NCBI GenBank assembly: GCA_902806015.1 | Contig: CADCUZ010000143.1 | Coordinates: 1-22,813, forward strand | DNA: 22,813 nt | Direction: 5' to 3' | Source of the DNA: an uncultured Rubrobacteraceae bacterium | Lineage (GTDB): Bacteria; Actinomycetota; Rubrobacteria; Rubrobacterales; Rubrobacteraceae | In this document: positions 1-7,969 of the stretch, piece after piece | Layout of the letters: each line of letters begins with the position of its first letter | Position numbering within the stretch: the stretch's first letter is position 1 | Notes under the pieces: model-generated | Told to the model about the DNA's origin: nothing | Databases searched by the model: none | What the model saw: only the letters and a program-made list of their open reading frames with translations | Position numbers and translations under genes: made by a program

Positions 1-931
1 CCTGCTCGGCGGCGCGCTCGGCCGCTTCCCTGGCGGCGGCGCGCTCGGCGGCCCGCTTTTCGGCGAGGCGCTCGGCCTCTGCTGCGGCGGCCTCTGCTGC
101 GGCGGCCCGGTCGGCGGCGGCCTGCTCGTCCTGCAGGTCGGGCTGCTCCACGGGAACCTGCTTGACCTGCGTAACCCGGATCTCGGGTATGGGTGCCGGC
201 TTGACCTTCTGGGGGACCGGGGCCGGCTTGTCCGGGGCGGGGGCGGGCGCCGGCTTGACCTTCTGGGTCTTGAACTCTTCGGCGGCGGCCAGGGCGGCCG
301 CCGCCTGGCGGTCCTGCTTGGCCTGGAGGGCGTCCCGCAGCTCGGCGTTCAGCGAACCGAGGTAAACCTCGGCGTCCCTCTCCGCCTTCTCCGCCCGCTC
401 TTTGTGGGCGATGGCCTTGTCGACCGCGTCCACCCGCTGCGTGCGCCGCTCTTCGAGGTCCCTCTTGCGGGCGGCCAGGTCGTCCTTGGCCTTCTCGACG
501 GCCTCTACCTTGGCCCGCTCCTCGCCGAGAAGCCTCACCCAGAGATCAACACGCGTCGCGAATTCCGAGAAGTCGTCCACCCCCACGAGGACCTCCACGA
601 AGGCCACGTTGCCGCTCTTGTACACCTGCGATGCGCGCTCTTCGAGGTCGTCCTGGGCCCGGGCGAGCCGCTTCTTGGCCGCGTCGAGGTCCTCGGTGGC
701 CTGCGAGACCTTCCCGTTGAGCTGGTTCATCTCGTACAGGGTGTTGTTGTACGCCGCCTGCGCCGCGCTCGTCTGCGTGCGTATTTCCATCAGACGGTCC
801 TGCGCGGAGGCGACCTCCGCCTCCTTGGCCTTTAGGCCGCCCTCCTGCGCCGCACCAGTCGAGATGCCCGTTACAAAGACGAGCGCAGCAGCGAAACTCA
901 CAAACACGGTCAAGCTCGCCCGTCGCGGCAT
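1..931 (-). CDS. Secreted coiled-coil peptidoglycan-hydrolase-type protein (PcsB/NlpC-P60 style), 3' part missing
   Basis: The frame is open from an ATG at 931 to the window edge (310 codons seen), so the gene is partial at its C-terminus. An AAGGAG Shine-Dalgarno lies about 9 bases before the ATG. Residues 1-28 form a signal peptide (basic start, hydrophobic core, AAQ near the cleavage site). Residues about 30-205 are heptad-rich and match the PcsB coiled-coil domain; LEERASQVYKSGN followed by a VEVLVGVDDFSEFATR-like stretch is typical. A Pro/Ala/Lys linker with two KVKPAP repeats follows, then a second Ala/Glu/Arg-rich helix containing a 15-bp tandem DNA repeat near positions 78-108. In this family the missing C-terminus is usually an NlpC/P60 or M23 hydrolase domain that cleaves peptidoglycan outside the cell. 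The catalytic domain is not in the window, so that part is inference. Confidence 0.75.
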   Translation of the reverse strand, partial: MPRRASLTVFVSFAAALVFVTGISTGAAQEGGLKAKEAEVASAQDRLMEIRTQTSAAQAAYNNTLYEMNQLNGKVSQATEDLDAAKKRLARAQDDLEERASQVYKSGNVAFVEVLVGVDDFSEFATRVDLWVRLLGEERAKVEAVEKAKDDLAARKRDLEERRTQRVDAVDKAIAHKERAEKAERDAEVYLGSLNAELRDALQAKQDRQAAAALAAAEEFKTQKVKPAPAPAPDKPAPVPQKVKPAPIPEIRVTQVKQVPVEQPDLQDEQAAADRAAAAEAAAAEAERLAEKRAAERAAAREAAERAAEQ

Positions 932-1187
932 ACGCCAAGGCTCCTTCCAGTAGCTCGTATTCGCTCTGTAAGGGGACCTTCGGCAAGCACCCCCCCTCCT
1001 AAGCGGGGCACTTTAGGGACGGACAAACGCCCCCGCAATACCCCGGTCGTTACGAGGTACCCCACTTTTTTCAGGGAGTGGCTTAGGTAAAGGAGAAACG
1101 CTGTTGTGCCCACGCAACCAAATTTTAACGAATCTTAATGTTTGTAACGCTGGCGAGAACTTCCGGTTGTACGGGGGCGTTATTGGG

Positions 1188-1715
1188 TTACGGGGCGAGG
1201 TTTTTGAGGGCGAGAAAGCAACGCCAGAAGCGGCGTTTGCTCTCGTTGTGGTCGAGGGCCGGGGCGAGGGGCGGGAGGCGGAGGCCGACGGCGCCCCTCG
1301 TCCAGGCAAAGGGGACGCCTTCATCGGCCTCGGCGAAGGGGCGTCGGGCGAACGGGTGGTCGAGCTCGTCCAGTTCGCGGGCCGCGCCGGGTCCGACGGC
1401 GACGAGGAGTTGGGGGTCGGTGGCGAGCAACTCCTCTTTTAGGAGGCCGGTGGAAGCGTAGGTGACGTAGGCCTCCGGGAGGCCTACGGCTAGGAGGCTC
1501 GCGCTGAGGGCGTCGAGGACGCGGGGGCCGACCGGCTGTTCCACGACCAGCACGACGCCGTTCGTGGGTTCGCCGAGCGGGGCGGGGTACCCAGCCTCCT
1601 TCAGGCGCCGGGAGAGGGAGGAGACCTCGTGCTCCGTCTTGCGCCGGTAGTCCTCCGCGGCGGCGTCGCGGGCCTTTCCCGTCCGCCCGGTTGGCGGCCT
1701 AGCTTCGGGTGGCAC
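1188..1715 (-). CDS. Small protein resembling a degenerate uracil-DNA-glycosylase fold
   Basis: This 175-residue protein starts with GTG and overlaps the 3' end of the phosphatidyltransferase gene by 17 bases, so the two are probably translationally coupled. I do not recognise it as a named family. The order of elements resembles family-4 uracil-DNA glycosylases: a strand near residue 53 (GVVLVVEQPVGPRVLDAL), then YVTYAS near residue 83, then DPQLLVAVGPGAARELDEL near residue 100, which mirrors the 'PRVIVALG..AA' segment. A C-terminal SKRRFWRCFLALK mirrors the helix after the HPS motif. The GEAPG catalytic motif and the HPS motif are absent (VEQPVG and ALDHNES instead), and no Fe-S cysteines are visible. 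It is therefore either an inactive relative or a chance resemblance. The role is unknown. Confidence 0.7.
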   Translation of the reverse strand: MPPEARPPTGRTGKARDAAAEDYRRKTEHEVSSLSRRLKEAGYPAPLGEPTNGVVLVVEQPVGPRVLDALSASLLAVGLPEAYVTYASTGLLKEELLATDPQLLVAVGPGAARELDELDHPFARRPFAEADEGVPFAWTRGAVGLRLPPLAPALDHNESKRRFWRCFLALKNLAP

Positions 1716-2226
1716 GACGGACGTGGAGTACGCGCTGGGCCGTGGTGACGACGGCGCCGGCGGCGACCAGGGCGACGCCCGGCGTCAGGAGGCCGACAAT
1801 CGAGAAGGCAGAGACGATCACGACCCGCCCGGCCCGCTCCAGCAGGCCGACCTCGCACGAGATGTTCAGCCCCTCGGCCCTGGCCCGGGCGTAAGAAGTA
1901 AGGAGCGAGAAGGTCATGGCGAGGCCCGCGAGCAGGGCTTCGGCGGGCCGGGCGGCGTTGGCGTAAAAGAAGATCAGGCCTACAAAGATCGCCGACTCGG
2001 AGAGCCGGTCCAGGGTGGAGTCCAGGAACGCCCCGAAAGAGCTCATCCGGTTCGACTCGCGGGCCACCGCGCCGTCGAGCGCGTCGAAGAGCCCGCCGAG
2101 CAGCATCACGGCGCCGGCGATGCGCGGGTGGCCGAGCCCGAAGAGGGCGGCCGCGCCGAGCGCCAGCGCCCAGCCGACGACCGTGAGCGTGTCCGGCCGC
2201 ACCCGCATCGTGGAGAGGAGCCGCAC
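1699..2226 (-). CDS. CDP-alcohol phosphatidyltransferase family protein
   Basis: This membrane enzyme of phospholipid synthesis transfers a phosphatidyl group from CDP-diacylglycerol to an alcohol acceptor. The family signature is complete: D48-x2-D51-G52-x2-A55-R56-x8-G65-x3-D69-x3-D73, numbered from the GTG at 2226, with four to five hydrophobic helices around it. The acceptor (glycerol phosphate, inositol phosphate or another) cannot be told from the sequence. The start is uncertain. The GTG at 2226 has no Shine-Dalgarno, while the same frame stays open and protein-like for 30 more codons up to the TAG of the permease gene. In that stretch a CTG at 2313 has a G-rich AAAGGGGGGG element about 7 bases upstream. 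It sits in an operon between the AI-2E permease and the glycosylase-like protein. Confidence 0.85.
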   Translation of the reverse strand: MRLLSTMRVRPDTLTVVGWALALGAAALFGLGHPRIAGAVMLLGGLFDALDGAVARESNRMSSFGAFLDSTLDRLSESAIFVGLIFFYANAARPAEALLAGLAMTFSLLTSYARARAEGLNISCEVGLLERAGRVVIVSAFSIVGLLTPGVALVAAGAVVTTAQRVLHVRRATRS

Positions 2227-2316
2227 GAGGGGGCGCAGGGCGAAGAGCAGGGCGTCTTTGAGCGCGGTTCTCGGGGTGTAGAGCTCGCCGGGTTTGCGGT
2301 TCGGGAAGCCCAGGGC

Positions 2317-3519
2317 CTAGCCCCCCCTTTCGTCCTCGGCGCGGCGGGCGTGGCCCAGCCCCGCGGCCTCGGGGAGCGACTCGGCCTCAGGCCCGGGCGG
2401 CTCTTCCGTCGTTGGCCCCAGCGGCGGCTTCGACCAGCGCTCGAATACCAGGGTGCCGCGCAGGTAGCGGATCGTGGCGGCGACGATGGCGACTATCGGG
2501 ACGGCGAAAATCGCGCCGACCACCCCGTAGAGGGCCGTGCCGGCCAGGGTCCCGAAGAGCACCCACAGGGGGTGGACGCCGGTGGAGCCGCCCTGGATTT
2601 TCGGCACTAGTACGTTCCCCTCGACCTGCTGGGCGACCAGGAAGAGGCCCGCGACTATCAGGGCCATCGTAAAGCCGCCGTCTTTGACGAGGAGCGCGAT
2701 CAGAACGGCCGGCACCGCCCCCAAGAAGGCCCCGAGGACGGGGATGATCTCCGTGACCGCCACCCAGGCCCCGACGAGGAGCGCGTAGTCGCCTACTGTG
2801 AAGAACATGATCGCCCACCCGATGACGCCCATGATGGCGCAAAGGAGGACCTGCCCCCTGAGGTACCGGATCAGGGTCTGCTCCACGGCGTGGAAGAGTT
2901 CGAGGCTCTGGTCCCGGACCGTCTCGGGTATCGTGCGGAGCAGGGCGCGCGTGATCCTCTCCCGCTCCAGCAGCAGGTAGATGGATACAAGGACCAGCAG
3001 CAGCAGGTTGAAGATCGCCCCGAAGACCCCGAAGACCCCGCCGATGACACCCGTCGCCACGTTGAGTACCTGCCCGGCCGACGGCGCATTCGACCTTAGC
3101 AACTGAAGCGCCCGATCCTGGTCCAGTTCCGTGACGTACTGGCCGACGAACGGCAGGTTCTGGGCCTGCTCCGTCAGGGCGTTCGCCTGCTGCGCGATGG
3201 CCTTGGGGTTCCCCACTATCGCCCTGACCTGCTCGATGGCGGGGACGACGACCGTCAGCAGCGCCGCCGCCGACGCCAGGATCAGCACGAGGAACACCCC
3301 GACGACCGCCGCCGCCCTCGGCACCCGCCATCTCTCGAGGCGTCGCACGATAGGGTTCAGGACGTACGCGAGGACGCCGGCCGCCAGGAAAGTCAGGAGG
3401 ACGCCGCTGATCTGACGCAAAAAGGAGGCCAAGAACAACACGCCCACGGCGAGCGCGATGTACTGAAGGTATGTCGAGACTACCAGCTTCCTGGCGGGCA
3501 CCCCGGCCTCCGTTCGCAT
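2317..3519 (-). CDS. AI-2E family transporter (PerM-like permease)
   Basis: A polytopic inner-membrane protein of about 400 residues with the layout of the AI-2E/PerM family. Two N-terminal helices come first (YLQYIALAVGVLFLASFLRQ, then VLLTFLAAGVLAYVLNPIV), followed by a third, a soluble loop of about 100 residues, and a C-terminal block of five or six helices holding the family-typical EIIPVLGAFLGAVPAVLIAL and VEGNVLVPKI segments. A charged Pro/Glu tail of about 45 residues ends the protein. Family members are proposed exporters or ion-coupled transporters; the substrate is not predictable here. I chose the ATG at 3519. A TTG at 3558 is also in frame, but a TATATT -10-like box at 3558-3563 would place the transcript start inside that longer version. 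It is the first gene of a three-gene minus-strand operon and diverges from the gene at 3671. Confidence 0.88.
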   Translation of the reverse strand: MRTEAGVPARKLVVSTYLQYIALAVGVLFLASFLRQISGVLLTFLAAGVLAYVLNPIVRRLERWRVPRAAAVVGVFLVLILASAAALLTVVVPAIEQVRAIVGNPKAIAQQANALTEQAQNLPFVGQYVTELDQDRALQLLRSNAPSAGQVLNVATGVIGGVFGVFGAIFNLLLLVLVSIYLLLERERITRALLRTIPETVRDQSLELFHAVEQTLIRYLRGQVLLCAIMGVIGWAIMFFTVGDYALLVGAWVAVTEIIPVLGAFLGAVPAVLIALLVKDGGFTMALIVAGLFLVAQQVEGNVLVPKIQGGSTGVHPLWVLFGTLAGTALYGVVGAIFAVPIVAIVAATIRYLRGTLVFERWSKPPLGPTTEEPPGPEAESLPEAAGLGHARRAEDERGG

Positions 3520-3557
3520 CTGGTGTTCGCGTCTTGCGTTCGCGCTTGGTGGCACCA

Positions 3558-3563
3558 AATATA
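3558..3563 (-). promoter_or_regulatory. Candidate -10 box for the AI-2E operon
   Basis: TATATT on the minus strand lies about 40 bases before the chosen ATG at 3519. A TTGCGG 15 bases upstream could act as a poor -35. The evidence is the motif and its place in the divergent intergenic region only. Confidence 0.25.
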
Positions 3564-3630
3564 CCCGACCCGGCCCAGCCGCAACGGCGGGCGGGGTTAC
3601 GGTGGCGTTGCGGCGAGGTCACGAACGGGT

Positions 3631-3659
3631 TTTACAGTCACCGCGCCCCTCTGTATAAT
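3631..3659 (+). promoter_or_regulatory. Near-consensus sigma-70-type promoter
   Basis: TTTACA at 3631-3636, a 17-base spacer and a perfect TATAAT at 3654-3659. The expected transcript start is about 3666-3668, only three to five bases before the ATG at 3671. No Shine-Dalgarno fits in between, so the mRNA would be leaderless or nearly so. Confidence 0.75.
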
Positions 3660-3670
3660 CCCCGCCCAGT

Positions 3671-4522
3671 ATGAGAGGGGGAAACGCTCAACAAGCCCAA
3701 GATGTTGGGGAACGGCGCCCGCCCGCCCCGCGCGGCGGGAGGCGGTCGGCGGAGGGGCGTTCCCGGCCGGGCCACGACGCCGTCGGGCGTCTCACCGAGT
3801 TGCGCGAGGCGAAAAAGACCGAGCGCGGCGCGGGCGTCTACCGGCGGCGGCGCCTCATGGCGATCTCGCTTTTGGTGCTCGGCGCCCTGGCGCTGGTCTT
3901 CGTCGTGCTCGCGCGGACGCAGGCCCCCGGTGCCGCGGAGCGGGCGGCCCCCATAGACCCCAACAACGCGGGCCCGGACACGGTCCTTGCCGAGGTCGCC
4001 GGCGTCGGCATCTCGACACCCGTCCGCCCGGCGAACCTGACCGGCCTCGGCTACCACCCGGGGGGCGAGAGCCTGGTCGAGATGGCCCCGCGCGGCGAGA
4101 ACCTCTCGCAGGGCGCGCTCCTTGGCCTGATCTCGAGCGGTGAGACGCCGGAGGGCATCCACTACCACGTCATGGACGAGGCGGGCAGGGAAGGGCCCAG
4201 GACGGGCGCCCTGGACGTCGGCGCCGCGCCTGGTACGGCCACCTACGCCCCGGTGACGGGCTCCGTCACCTCCATCCGCCCCGACCCGACCGTGCAGGGC
4301 GCGAACGTCGTGGGGATAAAGCCCGACGCCAACCCCGACGTCCGGGTCAACGTGGCCCTCGTGCGGAGCGACGGAGGCGCCGGCGTCAACGACCACGTCG
4401 TCGCCGGCATGACCCGCCTCGGCGCCGTAGCCGACTCGGCGAAGGTCCTCGACCCCCAACTGTCCGCCTACACCGCGGACGCCGGCAACCACGTCACCGT
4501 CACCGCCTCCAGGGTGGGTTAG
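3671..4522 (+). CDS. Membrane-anchored protein with degenerate M23/LytM-like domain
   Basis: A 283-residue protein with a basic, disordered cytoplasmic N-terminus (1-60), one transmembrane helix (about 63-82) and an extracytoplasmic C-terminus. Residues about 160-230 follow the M23 metallopeptidase fold pattern: GIHYHV, then RTGALDVGAAPGTATYAP, then VTGSVTSI. This corresponds to the usual HxGxD...APxxGxV segment. The first zinc histidine of HxGxD is replaced (TGALD), the Asp (D181) is kept, and the usual HxH near the C-terminus is absent (VNDHVVAG only). I infer a non-catalytic LytM-like domain, such domains being known activators of cell-wall hydrolases or binding modules. Translation starts just downstream of a strong promoter without a ribosome binding site. 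It is followed closely by the M50 protease gene. Confidence 0.75.
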   Translation: MRGGNAQQAQDVGERRPPAPRGGRRSAEGRSRPGHDAVGRLTELREAKKTERGAGVYRRRRLMAISLLVLGALALVFVVLARTQAPGAAERAAPIDPNNAGPDTVLAEVAGVGISTPVRPANLTGLGYHPGGESLVEMAPRGENLSQGALLGLISSGETPEGIHYHVMDEAGREGPRTGALDVGAAPGTATYAPVTGSVTSIRPDPTVQGANVVGIKPDANPDVRVNVALVRSDGGAGVNDHVVAGMTRLGAVADSAKVLDPQLSAYTADAGNHVTVTASRVG

Positions 4523-4564
4523 CCGAACCCCGGCCCCCGCCGGGCGTGTATCATAAGAAGACTC

Positions 4565-5203
4565 ATGTTCCTGTACCTCTTCCAGAACAACCCGTCCGCC
4601 GCCGTCGCGTTCCTTCTCGGGCTCGTGATCGGGATTACCGTGCACGAGGCCGCCCATGCCACCTCCGCGTACCTGCTGGGGGACGACACCGCCTACCGCG
4701 AGGGCAGGGTGACCCTCAACCCCGCCTCCCACCTGGACGTGCTAGGCAGCCTGATGCTGCTGATGGCCGGCTTCGGGTGGGGCAAGCCCACGCCCGTCAT
4801 GCCCTCCAAGCTGCGCGGCGGCGTCTTCGGCCCGGTGGCCGTGGCGCTCGCCGGCCCCGTCACCAACCTCCTGATCGTGGCGGTCTGCGGCGCGCTCTTC
4901 CTGATACCCGCCTTTCAGGGTGGCTACCTGGCCCTCGTCGTGGTGATGACGGCCTTCACCAACGCCCTCCTCTTCGTCTTCAACCTCATCCCCATCCCCC
5001 CGCTCGACGGCTCCAAGATCCTCTTCCCGTTCCTCCCGCGCGCCTTGAACGGTTTCGTGGACTTCATGAACCAGTACGGGCCGATGATCCTGTTCGGCCT
5101 GATTCTGGTCTCCTTCGTCACCGACCTGCCCATCTTCAACTACCTTCTCGCCCCCGTGGTACCGATACTCTCCGCGTTCGGGCTGCCGCCGATAAGGCTC
5201 TGA
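4565..5203 (+). CDS. Site-2 protease family membrane metalloprotease (M50)
   Basis: A compact intramembrane zinc protease of 212 residues with five or so hydrophobic segments. The zinc-binding motif H27-E28-A-A-H31 sits in the first helix, and the third ligand motif N140-LIPIPPLD148-G in a later helix, both intact, so it should be active. There are no PDZ or CBS domains, which marks the short bacterial M50B-like subgroup. Substrates are unknown; relatives cut membrane-bound anti-sigma factors or clear membrane peptides. The ATG at 4565 has only a weak AGAAG upstream. A TATCAT hexamer at 4549-4554 suggests a possible own promoter with a very short leader, but no good -35 accompanies it. It may also be co-transcribed with the upstream LytM-like gene, 42 bases away. 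Confidence 0.88.
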   Translation: MFLYLFQNNPSAAVAFLLGLVIGITVHEAAHATSAYLLGDDTAYREGRVTLNPASHLDVLGSLMLLMAGFGWGKPTPVMPSKLRGGVFGPVAVALAGPVTNLLIVAVCGALFLIPAFQGGYLALVVVMTAFTNALLFVFNLIPIPPLDGSKILFPFLPRALNGFVDFMNQYGPMILFGLILVSFVTDLPIFNYLLAPVVPILSAFGLPPIRL

Positions 5204-5237
5204 AGAAGGCTTCAGGCTACGAAAGAGGGGCGGCGCG

Positions 5238-5267
5238 GTCCGTAGGGAGGGGGGAGAATCTACGGAC
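5238..5267. terminator. Hairpin between convergent genes, possible bidirectional terminator
   Basis: An 8-bp perfect inverted repeat, GTCCGTAG (5238-5245) and CTACGGAC (5260-5267), flanks a purine-rich 14-base loop. It lies between the convergent protease and histidine kinase genes. No T-run follows on either strand, so a Rho-independent terminator is not proven. Confidence 0.25.
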
Positions 5268-5336
5268 TTGGCGCCACCCGTGCTTAATTCTACCCTCCCC
5301 CGCCGGCCGGAGCGTAAGCTCTACCTAAGGTTCAAG

Positions 5337-7190
5337 CTAAGATACGTCGAGGGTGTGGGGTTCGCCCGGGCTTCGGGAGGTCTCCGCTAGCGGCAGGAGG
5401 ACGGAGAAGCTGCTGCCCGCGCCGGGCCGGCTCTCGACCCTGATCCTACCTCCGAGGTGGTCCATGATCTCGCGGGCAAGGGCGAGGCCGAGGCCGGTGC
5501 CGTCGGCCCGGGAGGAGCCTTCGGCCCGGTAGAAGCGGTCGAAGATGTGCGGGATCTCGCCCTCCGGGATGCCGCAGCCGCGGTCGGTGACGCCGACGAC
5601 GGCGTGCCCGTCTTCCCGCGAGAGCTTCAGGTCTACCGGGGAACCGTCCTCGGAGTACTTGATGGCGTTGTCCACCAGTATCGTGAGCGTCCGGTGGAGC
5701 TGGTTCGGATCCGCCTCGACGGGCGGTACGTTCTCCTCGACCCTGATGTTGAGCGTGCGCCCCGTGAAGCCGAACTCGCGGCGCAGGTCGTGGAGCAGGT
5801 CCTCCAGGTAAACCTCCTCGGCCCTGAAGGTGACGGCGTTCGCGTCCAGACGCGAGAGGTCGAGCAGGGTCTGGGCGAGGCCCTTCAGGCGCTCGGTTTG
5901 GGCTCGCATGTCGTTCAGGAAGTCGGCCCGGAGCCGCTCGTCCTCCTCGTCCTCAAGCATCTCCAGGTAGCCAGAGAGGGCGGCGATGGGGGTCTTGAGC
6001 TCGTGCGAGGCGTTGGCGATAAAGTCCGTCTTGGCGCGCTGGACCCGGCGTTCTTCGGTCACATCCCGCAGGATGGCGAGGGCGCCGTCCTCCAAAGGGG
6101 CGGCCCGCACCTCGATGATGCGGTCCCCGGCCTCGACCTCGGGTTCGGTGACGGGTCCTGAGTAGCGGGTCTTGGCGAGCACCTCCTGCAGCCGGGTGTG
6201 GAACTCGTGCGGGGTGGACTCCAGGAATTGCTTGGCCCGAGGGTTCAAGAAGACGGGTTCGAGGTCCCGGTCCACGCCGACGACCGCGTCCGTCATGCCG
6301 TCGAGGATGGCGTTGCCGCGCTCCTTCTCCTGCTCGATCTGGCCGAAGGCGTCCTTCATGGAGGCGGCCATCGCGTTGAACGACGCGGCCAGGGACCCGA
6401 GCTCGTCCCCGACGTGGGTGTTTATGCGCTCGTCGAAATTGCCGGCGGCCAGCCGCCCGGCGGCGACGTTCAGCCGATCCACCCGGCGCGAGATCATGAC
6501 GGCCGCGAAATACCCCGCAAAACCCGCGATCAGGAGCGCCAGGCCACCGGCGAGCAGGGCCAGCCCCTCTACCCTGTTCAGCGCCTGCTCGGCGTTCTCG
6601 ATGTCGCTCTCCGTGTAGAACCGGTTGAAGACGATCGCGGCGTTCTCTACCTCGCGGCCCTCGGCATCCTTCACGCCTCTTATAGGGACGGCGTAGGTGG
6701 CCTGCCGCTGGCCCTTGTGCAGGCCGCTCCGGACCGGCACGACATTCCACCTCGGCCTCCCGGCTTCTCCAGCCCCCACGGCGTTCCTCACAACCGCATC
6801 GATCCAGTCGACGAGGTCCTCGTCCCCTCGCACCCTCGCGCTGCGCTCGCCATCGACACGAACGATCCCCCACTGCAGGTTCCTCGTCTCCGCAAAGTCC
6901 TGCATGTCCCGCGTTGAAGGCCGGTAGTTGCTGCCGCGCATCTGCGCCTCCCACTGCTCGGCGACCTGCCGGAAGGTGGCGTCGCTCGCCCGGCTCAGGG
7001 AGGTCTCCAGGATGGGGCGCACGATGCCGTAGGCGGCGACCGCGGAGACGGAGGTGACGAGCACGAAAAGGGCGGTGAGCCAGACGCGGATGCTCAGGCG
7101 GAGCCTTAGCCCCTCTATCGCCCCCGGCGGGGGCAGCCTTCCGCCCGTGAGGCGGGGGGTTCGGCCGGGCTTCCCCTTACCGGAAAACAT
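5337..7190 (-). CDS. Two-component sensor histidine kinase (HAMP-PAS-HisKA-HATPase)
   Basis: A membrane sensor kinase of 617 residues from the ATG at 7190. A first helix at about 35-57 and a second at about 209-233 enclose an extracytoplasmic sensor domain of about 150 residues. Then come a HAMP linker (to about 285), a PAS domain (about 295-380), the dimerisation and phosphoacceptor domain with H396 in ASHELKTP, and a complete ATPase domain: N508 in LVDNAIKYS, DRGCGIP, FDRFYRA and GTGLGLAL. The layout is that of PhoR/WalK-type kinases. The signal is unknown. The gene overlaps the end of the response regulator. A GTG at 7199 is an alternative start, but the ATG has GGGGTG spaced correctly before it. 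Confidence 0.93.
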   Translation of the reverse strand: MFSGKGKPGRTPRLTGGRLPPPGAIEGLRLRLSIRVWLTALFVLVTSVSAVAAYGIVRPILETSLSRASDATFRQVAEQWEAQMRGSNYRPSTRDMQDFAETRNLQWGIVRVDGERSARVRGDEDLVDWIDAVVRNAVGAGEAGRPRWNVVPVRSGLHKGQRQATYAVPIRGVKDAEGREVENAAIVFNRFYTESDIENAEQALNRVEGLALLAGGLALLIAGFAGYFAAVMISRRVDRLNVAAGRLAAGNFDERINTHVGDELGSLAASFNAMAASMKDAFGQIEQEKERGNAILDGMTDAVVGVDRDLEPVFLNPRAKQFLESTPHEFHTRLQEVLAKTRYSGPVTEPEVEAGDRIIEVRAAPLEDGALAILRDVTEERRVQRAKTDFIANASHELKTPIAALSGYLEMLEDEEDERLRADFLNDMRAQTERLKGLAQTLLDLSRLDANAVTFRAEEVYLEDLLHDLRREFGFTGRTLNIRVEENVPPVEADPNQLHRTLTILVDNAIKYSEDGSPVDLKLSREDGHAVVGVTDRGCGIPEGEIPHIFDRFYRAEGSSRADGTGLGLALAREIMDHLGGRIRVESRPGAGSSFSVLLPLAETSRSPGEPHTLDVS

Positions 7191-7875
7191 ATCCGACACC
7201 CCGCGCGGTGTGGATAAACTCGGGGTTACGGGGGTCGCGTTCGATCTTCTCGCGGAGGTGGCGGATGTGGACGTCCACGGTCCGCTCGTCGCGGAACTCG
7301 TCGCCCCAGACCCTCCGCAGGAGCGCGCTGCGCGCGAACACGCGGCCGGGGCTGGAGGCCAGGGTCACCAAAAGCTCGAACTCCGTGTAGGTCAGGTCCA
7401 CATCGGCGCCGTCCACGGAGACCCGCCGGCTCGGCAGGTTGATGCGCAGCCTGTCGTAGGCAAGCTCGTCGGGGCGCTGGCCCGCGGGGACGGCCGCGCG
7501 GCGCATGATCGCACGCACCCGCGCCACCAGTTCCCTGACGGCGAACGGCTTGGTTACGTAGTCGTCGGCGCCGAGCTCCAGCCCGACGACCCGGTCTATC
7601 TCGTCGTCCTTGGCCGTCAGCATGATGACGGGCACCTCGCTCTGCGCGCGGATGCGGCGAATGACCTCCGTGCCGTCGAGCTTGGGGAGCATGATGTCCA
7701 GCACTATGAGGTGCGGCTCGTAGTTCTTGAAGGCCTCCAGGGCGGCCTCGCCGTCGCCGGCCACCCGAATCTGGAATCCCTCCCGCTCCAGGGCGTGCGT
7801 GAGCATCTTCTGGAGCGACGGCTCGTCGTCTACCAGGAGTATCCTGCGCGTAACGCCCTGTGAGTCCTGCACCAT
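7177..7875 (-). CDS. OmpR/PhoB-family response regulator
   Basis: A 232-residue transcription regulator. The receiver domain (about 10-125) has the acidic pair D16/D17, phosphoacceptor D60 in VLDIMLPKLDG, T87 and K109 in YVTKPF. The C-terminal winged-helix DNA-binding domain (about 135-230) has the typical LTYTEFELL and RTVDVHIRHLREKIE segments. It is the partner of the kinase that overlaps its 3' end. The ATG at 7875 has GAGG about 12 bases upstream, which is rather far. An extended -10 box upstream suggests that the pair has its own promoter separate from the nuclease gene. Confidence 0.95.
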   Translation of the reverse strand: MVQDSQGVTRRILLVDDEPSLQKMLTHALEREGFQIRVAGDGEAALEAFKNYEPHLIVLDIMLPKLDGTEVIRRIRAQSEVPVIMLTAKDDEIDRVVGLELGADDYVTKPFAVRELVARVRAIMRRAAVPAGQRPDELAYDRLRINLPSRRVSVDGADVDLTYTEFELLVTLASSPGRVFARSALLRRVWGDEFRDERTVDVHIRHLREKIERDPRNPEFIHTARGVGYVFR

Positions 7876-7928
7876 CGCCAGCTAGTACCTCGCCCGCGGG
7901 AACCCAAAACCGCCGTGCGGCTGCCCGA

Positions 7929-7937
7929 ATTTTAGCA
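7929..7937 (-). promoter_or_regulatory. Extended -10 promoter for the two-component system
   Basis: TGCTAAAAT read on the minus strand (TG at 7937-7936, hexamer 7934-7929) lies about 55 bases before the response regulator ATG. No good -35 is seen, as is usual for extended -10 promoters. Confidence 0.4.
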
Positions 7938-7969
7938 TGATGCGGGCTGAGACTTCCCTTCCGGCGCCC

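Noticed and set aside
78..108. Tandem 15-bp repeat as a mobile or CRISPR-like repeat
   Set aside because: It is inside the coding sequence and simply encodes repeated Ala/Glu heptads of a coiled coil.
932..1187. Cyclic di-AMP riboswitch or strong promoter before the PcsB-like gene
   Set aside because: Such riboswitches precede cell-wall hydrolase genes in actinobacteria, but I could not identify the conserved motifs. An AT-rich patch near 1120-1145 gives only a poorly spaced TTACAA/TAAAAT pair.
3638..4732. Minus-strand open frame of 364 codons
   Set aside because: It is a shadow of the LytM-like gene and the start of the M50 gene, which have a promoter, a transmembrane helix and catalytic motifs.
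5200..5215. Hairpin CTGAAG-AAGG-CTTCAG as terminator of the M50 gene
   Set aside because: Only six base pairs, overlapping the stop codon and with no T-run.
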